From the NCBI RefSeq assembly GCF_002234675.1, contig NC_019875.2:29323818-29387817 (forward strand): a stretch of DNA of 64,000 nucleotides. The letters run 5' to 3'. How positions within the stretch are numbered: position 1 is the first letter of the stretch; the number at the start of each line of letters is the position of its first letter. The translations under genes were made by a program, and so were the position numbers. Below the pieces are notes generated by a model. The model saw only the letters and a list, made by a program, of their open reading frames with translations. It was not told where the DNA came from and did not search any database. Positions 22,545 to 34,900 of this stretch are shown piece after piece. This DNA is from Oryzias latipes. Lineage: Eukaryota; Chordata; Actinopteri; Beloniformes; Adrianichthyidae.

Positions 22545-23105
22545 TGATTTTTGGGCATAGTGAATGACCCCCCCCCAAAAAAAATTATGACATCATAGCA
22601 AGTTTCAATGACCTTTGACCTCAGGAAGAGGCCGCTGTCTTGAATAAATAAATCAAAAAACACTTTTAGTGCCAGCTACAAATTTAAACCTCTCCAAGGG
22701 TTTTTCCTTGATCTCATTCTAACTCCTTGAGCAGCATTTAGAAGATACTGGGGGAAAAACTTTGGTTTTAGGAGTTCTAGATTTTTATTGGCATTAGTGG
22801 GACGAGCTCACAAAAGTAAATCTATTCCTTGCATATTTTTGAAAAAAATGATCATAAATCCCTGACTCAAGCTGAACAAAACGATATAACATACATTGTA
22901 AATATATTCGAATTGTTGGTGTGGTTAAAAAAAAGGTCTGTTACCTAGGAAACCAAAAGATTAACTTTTGATTATTCTTCTAAAAATTACAAAGAACTGT
23001 TCATCCCCTCCAGGTGACCAAAAATGAAAATGGTTGCTATGGAGATAAAAACCAATAGAAAAGCCGGCATTTAAAAAAATATATGTTTTTCATATTTTCA
23101 TGTTT
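22545..23105. repeat. Dispersed repeat R1, copy 1
   Basis: Marker blocks TTTGACCTCAGGAAGAGG, ACGAGCTCACAAAAGT, AGCTGAACAAAACGATA and GGTTGCTATGGAGATAAAA recur in the same order at 54865-55310, and the last ones at 61590-61745. It is a non-coding family present three times in the window. Confidence 0.65.
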
Positions 23106-23799
23106 CAGCAAGGCAAACGGTTCTTCTCATCCCAATCATTTCATGGCATTGGTGACCTTGCGTTGATCCTGCATATGATTAATGATTAAAAAAGAAAAAA
23201 AATAGAGACTGGAACACTGCACTTTAGATTGGAAATGACAATCAGAACAAATGTAAACAGGAAAAAAAATCAAAGAAAAGGAAAATAACTTTAGGTAATT
23301 GAAATGTTAACCCAAACAAATGTAGTTAAAAGATCTTCAAAGCAAATTTTTATTAAACAAAATAATCATGATTTCTGAAATATTCTCTTCTGTCTGTCAT
23401 GCGTGACAGGAACGCATTAGTTAATAAAGAAGACGAATGTATGTAATTCACAACCAGTCTGAAAACTAAAGCTGTGATTAATAAAATAGATTATTTTACT
23501 GCAAATATGCAACATCAATTCATCAATTCTAATGCAATTTCACATATAACATTAGACAAAAAAGCAGCTTTCCTGTTGTCAAACTGTAAGTGATAATACT
23601 TTTATCTAAAAATGTTACTGTTGTTTGATTGACATTCCCAGTTAAGTGAAAACTGTTTTTCATACCAAAACCAAACTTTCACAAGTAAACTGATGTCAAT
23701 TCATTTTCTTGAATCTTAATTTGAATCTAAGTAAAATTGAAATCCATGATCACATTGATTCAGTATTTTAGCAACAATAGCCAGAACTGTGAAAAATCA

Positions 23800-24310
23800 A
23801 TCCAGCTGTCCTACAGGGAGGTCCACGAGCACAGAGAGTGCAAGCTCCAGCCCAACCAGGACAATGATAGCAGGACTTCTGAGCATCCCCCAACCCCAGG
23901 CACGAGCCAAGGCTCCCCAAGGGCGACCCGCCCCATGCTCCAGGCAGCCCCCCCACCCAGGCAGAGGGAGGTCCAGGAATGAGCAAGCAAGGGGCTGCCC
24001 GGGAGGAGGACACCCAAGAGAAGTGGGTGTCCCCAAAGAGTGTTGTAAACATGGCCCCACCAGGCTCACCTGGAATTTTGGCGAGGCCCAGCGCTCAAGG
24101 CCAAGGACCAGAACCCACACCACAGGGACACAGACACCCCCAGGATCAGATGCGATGTGATCCCTGGCTCATGGTCTTGCCAGAGAACGTATCGATCCCT
24201 CTCCCTGCGTGGAGAGAGGGCCACCGGGGAGCCAGCACCCGAGGAACACGGCCGCCGTTGCCGAGACCCTAGTTTCCCCCATGAGGGATGGGGTAGGGGA
24301 CAGAAGGTCA
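23800..24310. repeat. GC-rich repeat-like block
   Basis: About 500 bases of GC-rich, CCCC/GGGG-rich sequence lie in AT-rich surroundings. All frames are open for long stretches in a Pro/Gly-rich manner, without a domain or splice sites. The phrase PGSP(E/G) appears when this block and the 27930-28170 block (opposite strand) are translated, suggesting a shared transposon source. A G/T-rich tract follows at 24325-24372. Confidence 0.45.
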
Positions 24311-24574
24311 GAGGTCCCACCTTTCTTGTGTAATGTATGTGTGATGTGTGTTTGTGTGTGTGTGTGTTTTGGAGTGCATATTGTTGTGGTGTAAAGGGTG
24401 TGTGTACTAAAGGGTGCAGCTAAAGTTGGCGTGTAGGGCACTGAGAGGACATCGCCTGCTTGCTGGCAGTGATGTCCAAGCACCCCCCCCCCCCACCACC
24501 ACCACCACCAAGGGTCCTACATGTCTAAGGTGCAGTTAAAACAGAAAGCAGAGGGGCCCGAATCCACGTGCCAA

Positions 24575-24908
24575 CCACGTCTACAGTTTAGATCCAGATT
24601 CCAGCTCAGAGGAGGAAAACAAAGACGTTCATGGATCTATTTGTCTACAAGTGGATGCATCAGAATGGAGCGGAGCGGGGAGCTTGTTGCCCTCCCAGCG
24701 CATTTTCTTCGTCAAAAATAAAATCTTTTTCAAACCTCATGTTTTCGTCTGCTACTGATTCACAACAATCTGAATAAAGGAATACTCAGAAATGCACATT
24801 TGATCTTAATTTCCTTTATGCATGTCCTCCATCATGACAAACATGTCACAAAAACATGTAAAAAAACACCAAAAATGTGAATCTCCAACCAGCCGGCATT
24901 TTTTGTTG
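24575..24908 (+). mobile_element. M1-family MITE, right part
   Basis: It matches M1 from CAGTTTAGATCCAGATTCC through GGAAAACAAAGACGTTC, GATTCACAACAATCTGAAT and TGTCCTCCATCATGAC to TTTTTTGTTGGAG. The left third is missing. Confidence 0.7.
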
Positions 24909-25785
24909 GAGCCGTGTGGGTACATGCACTAAATCCTAAGTTCAGGAATCCCAGCAAACTCTTCTATGAACTTCCATAAATGTGTGTTTGCTGCCGCTCC
25001 TTTTATTCAACAGGAAATAATCTAATTACAATGCAACAGCGTCACTTTTGCTCCAAGATATCTGGCCACATAACTTTGTGTGATATATGCTAATGACCTG
25101 AACCCAATCATCTCCCATCCTGACCATCCAATCAAAACTGGAGAAAGCTTTGTGGGTTCTCGTGGTTCTCCTGCAATCCCTTCCTTTCTGGGAATAGCAA
25201 CAGGCTTCACTGCACACAGTGATCGGAAATCCTTATTCATCCATTTATCGGGAACAATTCTTTTCTCTACAAGATGACAGTGTTGGAGTTCTCAACACAC
25301 TAATTTAACTGTTTTTATTTATTGCACACAGATGGTGCCTGTGCTGCATTTTATTTGATGGCATAACTTTATTCAGAGTTCCAGTAACTTGAAGCAAACT
25401 ATTTCAAGACTGACTATCTTCTTCTTTTAATCTTCTTAGGCTTTGTTCAGACTGGAAGGACTTCTCTAAATAGACGTTCAGCTTGAAGAAAAAAAAAGGC
25501 TGCTGAGTCTCCAGCAGCTGCAGTCTATCTGAAATAAGCACACTCTGGCACCAAAGATGTTTTAATTATTTTCTGGCAATTAATAAGAAGCTGTCTGGGG
25601 ACTTGTTCATGTGCTGATATGAAGTATTTTATTCAGTCTTAAATTCTTTGACAGACAATTGTTATCTGTGGCTGTTTATGGAAGCCGAAAAAGAAAATGT
25701 CTGTTTCCGTGTTGTCAGTCAAATCTGCCTAAACAGATTCCCTGTCAATCATTTTTGGGAAACTAGATGAGAAACAGACATTTCC

Positions 25786-25787
<2 letters not shown>

Positions 25788-25820
<33 letters not shown>
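25788..25820. repeat. G33 homopolymer
   Basis: An uninterrupted run of about 33 G lies about 50 bases inside the intron after the candidate rgs20 upstream exon on the minus strand, where it would be transcribed as C33. Its exact length in an assembly is unreliable. Confidence 0.9.
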
Positions 25821-25871
25821 CTAGGAGTTTATGACTATTATGGTAACCCTTGATGACAAATATTTCCATAC

Positions 25872-26060
25872 CTCAAGGCAAACAATCTCCCGCTCCTCTC
25901 TGACAGGCCCATTGTAGTTGAGCTCATATCCCACGCTGTGCCGGCAGGCCCGGACCAGTCCCCGTATCCACTGCCACATCAGGACCCTGGCGTGTTTGAT
26001 CCCCCGCAGCACAGACGTGGGCCGGATCTCCCACTGCCTCAGCACGCTAACACATGGCAT
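25872..26060 (-). CDS. rgs20: Candidate alternative first coding exon of rgs20
   Basis: A minus-strand frame begins with ATG at 26060 (A at -3, with an in-frame TGA about 20 codons upstream). It runs 63 codons to a good donor, GAG followed by gtatgg, in phase 0. It reads MPCVSVLRQWEIRPTSV... ending REEREIVCLE, is basic and Trp/Arg-rich, and has a possible amphipathic helix (MWQWIRGLVRACR). The cysteine-string exon at 18642 also opens in phase 0 (CCC ATG GGA), so splicing gives a continuous CLE-P-MGSERM frame. No domain is recognised. The link to rgs20 is inferred from strand, phase and splice sites. It could instead belong to an unknown gene. Confidence 0.55.
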
Positions 26061-26930
26061 GCTCCAACCACCAGGCCTCACTTGCCATGCGAGACCCCAG
26101 TTTGCGTTAGATCACAGGACATCCACTCTTCCCGCTCTTTTCTCACCCCCTCAGCTCTGAAACGCATCATGGCTGCAAAAGGAAGGAAGAAGCATCGGTG
26201 AAGCGGACGAAGCAGAGTGTTTACAAAGGAGAGGGCAGAAGGGGATTAGGACAGTGTTCCTACTGGATGCAATCCTGATTCCTCCGTGCTTTACTGCGTC
26301 TCACCAGCTTAGGCCAGATTAAGCGTGGAGGTCTTACTGTCTGAACTACACGGACAGAGGAAGGCCAGTGACAGGCACAGGATCATTTTTGATTGGAATA
26401 AACATGTCTTACAAAAGAAAAGAAAAACAATCGTAAAAGATGCAACAATATTTTCTACTTCTAATGTGACGTCTCTGCATTTTTAAGTCTTACAACAAGG
26501 TGTGAAATAATGATCTGACAAAAGAACTAAACTATTACATTTTTCATTTAATTATTTCATTTAAATTAATTTAAAATTTAAATCCTTTAAAAAAAATGTT
26601 ATTCTAATTAAAGTAAAACTGAAAATGTGAGGCTAATGTGCTTGAAAGGCAAAGTTCTTAATGTGGCAGCTGGAAAACTGATTGAGCAACACTGTTGAAA
26701 ACAGTAATTCATTCTAGCATGTCCTTTTTAACATAATAGAAAAAAGTGTTTCTGACCAACTCCAATGAAAATGGTGTTTTGGGTCATTTTAACATGTTGT
26801 TGCGGTGTTTTCCTTTGATGTGTGACGTCTGTTCCAGATAAGGATGTCATGAAGTCGAACAAAAACGTACCCCCCTTTTGTTTGGTTTCACAAAAAGCAT
26901 TGATTTTACCTGAATATAATCAAGACATCA

Positions 26931-27325
26931 AAGACCCTCTGTGATGAAAATTGCGTTTTGATGGTTTTACCATGTTCTTGTGGCATTTTTCTCATGACGG
27001 AGGACAAATATAAAGAAAATAAATCTCAAATTTGCAACTTCTCAGTATTTTTTTATTAAAATTATTGCGAATCAGAAGCAGATGAAAAAAGGCTGTTTTT
27101 GAAAAAAAAAAGGTGTATTTTTGACTTCAAAAAATACGCTGGATGAGCAACAAGCTCCCTGCAGACAAATAGATCCATGTCGGTTTTCCTCGTCTGAGCT
27201 GGAATCTGGATCTAAACTGTATGGGTGGATCGCTCTAATATTGCTCGCCATTTTGGTTGCATCAATAATGATAGGCTGGGGTTGTGAGTGGCAGTTATAA
27301 ACAGGAGAGAGTGTATACAGGTGGA
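26931..27325 (-). mobile_element. M1-family MITE, first segment, split by a LINE
   Basis: In inverse orientation it shows the M1 right end (GACGGAGGACAAATATA), GCGAATCAGAAGCAGATG, GATCCATGTCGGTTTTCCTC, GAGCTGGAATCTGGATC and AGGAGAGAGTGTATACAG. It then stops where LINE sequence begins. The remainder reappears at about 28400-28530. Confidence 0.65.
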
Positions 27326-28390
27326 TACACTAGTATCCACTAGTCCAGAACTCTCCTGCAGGCCTTTTAACGAGAACCAGGAAGAGGGAGCAAATTACAC
27401 CCATCTTAAAATCTCTGCACTGGCTCCCTTCAGGATTGATTTTAAGATTCTTTTAATAGTTTTTAAGAGTGTCCATGGCCTTGGTCCTTCTTTTATATCA
27501 GACTTGCTTTTAGCCTATGAACCTCCCAGAGCCCTTAGATCCTCAGGCGCGGGCGGGCCTGCTGAGGGTCCCTAGAGTCAAGACAAAAATCCCCGGCGAG
27601 GCCTCGTTTAGACACTACGGACCTCGTCTGTGGAACAGCCTGAGGATGTGAGGACCTCATCCTCTGTTGAGGTTTTTAAAAAGAAACTAAAGACTCATCT
27701 ATTTAACTCAGCTTTTAATTAGATCTTATATATGTGGTATCTTTATTCTTATATTTTATATGCTATTTTATCACATATTTATTTGTTTAATACCTTTTAG
27801 TCCTTTTATGTCTTAACTTGTTCTAATTTATATTTTAGACTTTTATGCACTAAATCATCTTATCTTATTTTATTTTAATTAATATTTTCATATTTTACCT
27901 GTATTTATATTTTAAATACAGGTAGTTAAGTTTAAGTTTATGAGTGTCTTCTCACCCTTGGATGGGCTGTTAGTGTTCGGGCTCCCAGAGATTTGGCCAT
28001 GCTTGTCCTCTGGCATCTCTTGTTCCAGCTCCTCTGGGCTGCCGGGCCTGGTGTGCCCATGTTGGGTGCACTGGGCCTGGGGGTTGGGGGTCTCTGGGGC
28101 GTTGGGTGCTGGGGATAAGTTGTGCTTGTGCTGTAAAGATGCTGACACCCCGGCCAACAGGAGGACAGGGCGGACGGCGCCTTCTGGGTTCTCTTTTCTT
28201 TAGCTTTGTCATTTCTCTTTTACTTGTGCTTGTTTTTGTGTATTTTATTATGAGGGGCTTATTTAATTATTTTATTACATGTGTGGGGATTGGTTTTATT
28301 GTATTCTTGTTTGTTTTTTTATGGGAAGCACCTTGAGCTGTCTGTTTGACATGAAAGGTGCTTCATAAATAAAAATTAATTTCAATTTGA
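27326..28390 (+). mobile_element. L2-like LINE 3' portion, nested
   Basis: The frame encodes ISALAPFRIDFKILLIVFKS, VHGLGPSFISDLLLAYEP and, after a frame change, FRHYGPRLWNSL and FKKKLKTHLFNSAFN, the C-terminus of an L2-like reverse transcriptase. It ends with the typical tail GGGAAGCACCTTGAGCTG...AAAGGTGCTTCATAAATAAA. A GC-rich segment of about 240 bases (27930-28170) sits in its 3' UTR. It is truncated and inactive. Confidence 0.75.
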
Positions 28391-28399
28391 AGAGAAATG

Positions 28400-28530
28400 A
28401 GGGTGGTGTGTCTCTGCATTTATTTTCCAGCCCAAAACTCAAAGGCAAATTTCTAATGAACTCCTGCCTCTCTGCAGAAACTATGTCCTAGAGAAACAAC
28501 TCAGGTTTTTTAATCTTGTGTGAAATCATA
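28400..28530 (-). mobile_element. M1-family MITE, second segment
   Basis: It continues the M1 copy begun at 26931: AATTTCTAATGAACTCCTGC, CTCTGCAGAAACTATGTCC and AACAACTCAGGTTTTTT. Its order and strand fit a single MITE interrupted by the LINE. Confidence 0.6.
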
Positions 28531-28869
28531 ACTAACAGATGCTTAATTACTTTCTGTGTTTTTATCAGAAAACAAAAGTTTATACTGATACAAACATGCA
28601 TAAATGTACAATTGTCAGAAGCAGTAATAACCTCAAACAAGGCTACATCCCCCACTCCGACTTTCCTTAAAGTTTAATTAAAAAAGTTGTTGTTAATGCT
28701 GACACACAAATTGTGCTTGTTTTGGTTGTTTGCTTCATATTTAAATTGTTTCATGTAAACTACATTGTGTATCCCAAATATCACAGAAAACATTGTCAGG
28801 AGCCCCCCTCCAGTGGCGCCCCAGGATTATCTAATAACGCCCCTGCTGTTTGTTGAAGCCCTGATAGTC

Positions 28870-28955
28870 ACGCGCATGTGACCGACTGTCAGTGTCACAT
28901 GACCGACTGTGCCGCTGTGTTGTAGTCAGTTAGCACAGTGCAGCATATTAGCTCG
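28870..28955 (+). promoter_or_regulatory. atp6v1h: atp6v1h promoter/first non-coding exon region with CLEAR-like E-box
   Basis: A GC-richer island precedes a splice donor (CTCG then gtaagtg) at 28955/28956, taken as the end of the 5' non-coding exon. GTCACATGAC (28894-28903) differs by one base from the CLEAR consensus GTCACGTGAC bound by TFEB/TFE3, the lysosomal regulators of V-ATPase genes. A second E-box, CATGTG, is at 28875-28880. TGACCGACTGT occurs twice, 21 bases apart (28879 and 28900). The transcription start is not determined. Confidence 0.5.
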
Positions 28956-31900
28956 GTAAGTGCTTCATTCAAGGACTCGTGTTGATAATTATTCAGTCGA
29001 CATGTTTCTAAAAAGCATAATATTGTTCCTTTTATCACACTCACAGATCTTTATCGTTTTTAACGCCATTCGCTAAAAACGAACTAAGCTAGCTGTTAGC
29101 ATCCTCTGTCTGTGTTTTTTCCGTGTTTGGTTTTTAACCAGCAGTCCTGTGATCGCAGCGTTTATCTCACTGTATTTTAACTTTTTTTATTTTTATTTGG
29201 TGAAGCCAAAATGATGTTTTTTTGTTTTTGTTTCTTAAGCGGTTGTTGAAACTCGTGACATTGATGGGGTCACAAGTTGGCTAAATCGACCAGCTAGCTT
29301 GTTAGCATCGCGTCCTTCTGGGAAAATTCTCTTTAGAAATAAAGAAGCAAATTGTAAAATGACGGAGTATATGTGAGTATCTATCCAGGTTACACCTTAG
29401 CAGCGCTCAAGACGAGCTGTCATCGATGTTAACGTCCGTTCGGACGCGTAAACCTCCACTGAGTGTTTGAAAATGAATACTTTCCTAACGGACCCGCTGT
29501 GTCTGCTTCTGGGATCACAGTGGAGCCGGTGTGCTGAAGTTCGATCCCGGTTCCTGGTGACTTGTTTAGGCTTGGGACCATAGATTACGGGATGGACATC
29601 CGAGGGGCCGTGGACGCTGCCGTCCCCACCAACATCATCGCTGCTAAAGCAGCTGAGGTTCGGGCCAACATGGTCAACTGGCAGTCCTACCTGCAGTAAG
29701 TTCCTTCAAAATGCTGCACATCCTGATTTTAATTAATCAATTCACCCATCCAGTCATTCCTTCATCCATGTATGTATTCATTCATTCAGCTACACTCTTG
29801 TGTTGACATGCAGAGATGGTCAACTGCATTATAAAACTGTACTCCTAACAGTATTCTACTGCAAATGGGGATGGGTGTCGTTAAGGTTTTAACGGTACTA
29901 CTGCCTCATCAGCGCGGTGATCAAAAATCCCACACCGTCACATCGCTAGGTTATATCTTGTGGGACACACCTAAAATGCGACTTCTCCAGTACCGATAGC
30001 AGAATCGTTGAGGTCAGATCTTACCGATGCTGCAGTCTTGAAGAATGTTGCCCTGGGGCTCGTTCAGTACCCGGGCTCGGTACCCATCCCTAACTGCAAC
30101 ACACTATTTTTTACACTAAAATTAAAATATTAAAAAAGTTAGCATTTCTCTGATTCTGTTTTTTTTGTGTGGACATTTTAGATTTGGGATCATATTTAAA
30201 GCAACAAGAACGCAAAATAAATATCAAACTGTCAGAGGAGAAAACAAATTCTAAAAATGTTTGGGAGTTTTATATGCTACTAAATGTTCCCTTCTCTCCT
30301 TCTGTGCCGGTCCCAAGCCCGGTTGCTTTGAGAGGGTTGCGTCAGGAAGGAAGGCCTCTTTCATGTGGTCACCAATGAGGTTTCTCCGTTTTTTCCCCAA
30401 ATCCGTTTTTTTAGGAGTTTTTCCTTACCGCGAAGGGGGGTCTAAGGGCAGGGATGCCAGTTTAGTTTAGTCAGTTTGTTAGTTCAATTTAGTATTTTCC
30501 TATTGAATTCTATGTATTCATGATCCTTTTAATTTTATGTTTTACTTTTTCAATTACCGATACGAAGCCCATCGAGACGACTGTTGTTGTGAATTTGGGC
30601 TATACAAATAAAATGGAATTGAATTGAATTGATGCATTTTCAAAACCTTCTCAGTGGTCTTTTATTATGATGACGTCATTTTTTAGCCAAAATAAAAAAA
30701 TAAAAAAAAACAAAAAAAACTTGTGTGGTTTCTAGCAGCAGGAGTTCATCAGAAAGTCACCTCTGAGTCGAGGGTGGGACTGTCGGTACAGAAGTACAAC
30801 TAAGCTTATTTCCCATCATCTATCTGTTAACATGCCCCTTCCACTAGCTTACAGCCCCTCACAACCCCAACCTAACGTTACAGACGCAACAAAACTGGCG
30901 AGCAAAATTGGAGCTATCCATCCGTCCAGTTGAGATCCAGATTCCAGCTCAGACGAGGAAAACAAAGACGATTTTTGATCTATTTGTGTGACAGTGGATG
31001 ATCAGAATGGAGCAGAGCTTGTTGCCCGCCGACTGTGGCAGCTGCGGCTGGGAGCTGCAATCTTTTTCAAACTCCATTTGTTCTTCTAGTCCTGAATTAC
31101 AGCGATTAGAAAAAAGTGTATAATTTTTCAAACACAGTTTAATCCTAATTTTCTATGTATAGGTCCTACATCATGAGAAAAATGTTACAAGAACTTGTCA
31201 AAAACACCAAAACCCAAATTTTCACTTGAGTGGGTCTTTAAGACGTGAAAGAAAAATTCACGTTTTTGTTCTTTTGTACCAATTATACTTACAGCACTTA
31301 TAATGTATTACCTCACTTATTTTTAATTTTTTTTTACAGTTTTTACTAAAGAATGAATTTCAAAGTGTTGTTATTGGAAAAGCAACTCTATTTTTGTTCT
31401 AAGCTGTAATTTCCTGTTTTGTTTTGACTGAATCATGTATATATAACAAAGTCTTGTTTTCCTATTTCTGGTTTATTCTGTGTTTTGATGTGATATAAGA
31501 AGTTGGCTTTAAATAGCCACGTGTATCATATGCTGATTGGGATGTATCTTGAAGTATTTTTCATTATTGCTTTTCTGTTTCTGCTCAGGAAAAAGATTCA
31601 TTCCTATTGCACACGTTAGAATTAGACAGAAATGCTTTTCAGGGAGAAGTTTTTACAAAATCATCTATCGACAGTCATTGTTCTAACCTGCTTTTGTTCC
31701 ACTGGATTGTTTTGTAGAAGTCAGATGATCTCTGCAGAGGATTGTGAGTTCATCAAGAAATTTGAGATGGCCAACTCTGAGGAAAAACAAGCCATTTTAG
31801 CTAAAGACGGACATCAGGTGAGCAATCCTGTTGTTTGTACTTTTGATAAATGTTCTAAAAACACAATTTATTGAAGATTATATTTGTATACATCAAGGTG

Positions 31901-34900
31901 TGGAACTCAAGTGTAATATTTGTGTTACACAGCCCTGCCTCAGAGTCATAAACTTGGTATAGTCTCATTAATGTTGAAATGCTTTTAATCTGAAAAACAA
32001 ACTCCACTTCTTTTAGCTGAGCTTTTTTTATGGCTCCAACTTTGTTTTAGTAAATTTCACTTAGGACCCATGAAGCTGCATTATTTCGGGTCAAGATGGC
32101 AGAGAAGGTGTTTTTTTTTACGCACTGTCATGTTTTTGTTACTGAGCAGTGCGCAAAGACGTTCCTGAACCTGATGGCTCACATCTCCAAGGAGCAGACG
32201 GTCCAGTACATCCTGACTCTGATCGACGACACTCTGCAGGTACCAAGACGGGAAGAAAACTACATTCTAGCTCTTTTTACAAACTCTTTGGAGTGGTTAG
32301 TTTTTACTATAAAAGGATTGAATATTTTAAAATATTTTGAGTATTTATGGATCCATAAATAGTTGAGAATTCTTTGAAGACATTACGTTTAGTGATTTAC
32401 TTGTTGCTCTTTTGGTTGAGTTAACAAAAGCAAAATGAAGAGATGAATTCGGGCGGCGCTGGCAGCGCAGACTCTTCCTGGAAGGGGCGGTTCCTCACTT
32501 TGTGGCGTCACAACATAAGAAGCCGCTGGTTTTCGTGGATTGGGAGGGGCTGGTGCTCAGAGAGCAGGTTTTTAGAGGACAACTCAGAGATGCATGAATG
32601 GATCAGAAATACCACTTTGGGGTTGTTTATAGGGAGTAATGATCCTCATAAAACACTTTAAAGCTCACATATATGTATTGTTTTGATATAGGTTCTTTAA
32701 GTCATTAAGTTTCATAAAAATCAGCAGCAGATTTGAATCAAACGTGTAAAGTGGTTAACTTTGCAGCTTCCCTTCATCATCTTAATTCACTTTCCACCTT
32801 TAAAATAAAACCTGTTCCTATAGTTGTAAAGTCATAAAGTTTTCAATTTAAAGACAGACTCCCATCGTCTTTTGATGTTTTTTCAAGCGTTCGCAGTGGT
32901 CTTTTAAATATGATTATGCCGTTTTAACAAAAAAAAAAATACGGTGCTGTTTTTTTAGGACATAGTTTCTGCAGAGCGGTAGGAGTTTCCTCCGAGTTGT
33001 TGGCCGTGCCGTTGGATTCTGTAACACCTTCCCCTCCCTTTTGCTCCCACCCTCTCTAAAGAAATACTCTAAAATACAATTTTAATCTCATGTCCTCCAT
33101 CGTCAGGATCTTTTTAAAGTATTATTTATGATTTTGGAGAAAACAGAAGGTTTTGCCATCACAGATGAAAACTTTTACTTTGTTGATGAATTAGGGAAAT
33201 TAGCCTGATGAAGATTTGTTTTTATACTTTTATATTTGAAAAAAAGTCTTTTTAGAATATTAAATTTAATAATAATCCATCGTGGCCCTAAGACTTTTTC
33301 TTCTCCGGTCCTTCAGGAGAACCATCAGAGGGTGAACATCTTCTTTGACTACGCCAAGAAGACCAAAAACACCGCGTGGTCCTACTTCCTTCCCATGCTG
33401 AATCGTCAGGATCTCTTCACTGTACACATGGTGAGTTACTCACTGGACTGGTTGGTGCCTTTCAGCCACCATGAAGGTCAAAGACACATTTATCGGCCAT
33501 AACATTAGAAGTCTGAACGTGTGACAGGAATATGGCTGATATTGAAGGAGTTATAACAGGTTTTCTAGGATGTGACGAGCAGCCATGTGTCAGAATTGGA
33601 GTCAAATCCTCTAGTGTTCCGTCTTTTAACCAAACCACTGTCTGAATGCTGCGGCACACTTTGTTGTTGGAAGTTTCCAGTTTGGCCTCAAACTCTAATT
33701 TATGAGGGTCGTTCCAGGACAAAGGGAAGGTGAGGAAAAATGGATCATTTAACAACCAAAGATTGACTCAACACATTAAAATAAGTTAAATTTGTTCTGT
33801 AAATAAATATTCAGCACATATCGCTGTATTTTTTTCACTTTTTTTTTGCAGATCTGCTTATTTTATTTTGCCCCCTTTTGAACTAGATTCCAGATTTTTG
33901 CCCCCAAAATAAGTAAAAGTTTAGTGCATAAATAGAAAATATTGACCCGTTTTGTGCATGTAGGCATCTAACCATTTCTCAAAGACGACTTTAAGTTTGT
34001 CTGGAGTCTTTTTTTGTTTATTTTTATGGAGTTTGACAAATCAGATCAATTTCTTGATTTGATTGGTTCTAACTTTTAAATCTCCTCACAATCCTTCATG
34101 GCTTTAGCACCAGATTATTTCTTAACCTTCTCATCAGAAGACGTTCTGAACCTCTGTGGAGAATCACCTCAACCGTTTTTTTGTTTTTTTTGTTTTAGCA
34201 AAGCAGAAACAAATATTTTCACACTGAAACCAGAATCAGAGCAAGATGGTTGCAGGATATTTGTCAAAGGAGCAAAGTTTTTCACATCAAATACACTTAA
34301 AATCTCCTTCTAAATGAGTTTAATCTAATAATAATTCAATCAAATCTATATACTGTGTATTCAGTATTATGTATGTAAGGATTCCTCCGTCCGTCTTTGA
34401 CTGCAGTGCAGGCTTTAGTGAAGTATTCATTGAGAAATGCAGCCAGCCGGCTTCCAGCAGGCGGGCATAATGTCACCTCCAGTCTGAAACACTCCACTTC
34501 TAGCCCTTCGAGTGTCCCGCTGAGCGCAGAGTTTAAAATATGTCCTGTGTCTGGCCGTGCTCGTTTCCTAAAGCCAGGTAATTAAAAATACTTTAATGAA
34601 GTTTCAGGGGCAAAATCCATCTTTCAGTTTCTCTTTTTGAAGTTTTCCCTCAACTAATTAAACACATTCCCTCTGTTGCTCGAATATTGAGTAATTCTTC
34701 GACTATATTTGACAAACTTTGGATTACAGGTGTCTTTTATCGACACTAATAAAGCCAAAAGTGTTGCACGCATCGCGCCATGACCTGGGATTTGCTCCGA
34801 TCTTGATTTAAATGTCTAAGGTTGCATGAAACAGGCAGAGTGAAGATAAAAGCTCCTCCTCTATGCTTCAGGCTGCGAGGGTCATCGCCAAGTTGGCGGC

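Larger units (their letters stand above)
19030..25787. other. rgs20 upstream region or long first intron, gene-free
   Basis: No exon is recognised between the cysteine-string exon and the candidate upstream exon near 25.9 kb. A CpG-richer stretch at about 19380-20030 could hold an alternative rgs20 promoter, but no coding first exon could be fixed there. The simple repeats and mobile-element pieces are listed separately. Confidence 0.5.

Noticed and set aside
23797..24272. Pro/Gly-rich ORFs over the GC-rich block as a collagen-like gene
   Set aside because: Open frames on both strands follow from base composition. There is no Gly-X-Y periodicity and no splice sites.
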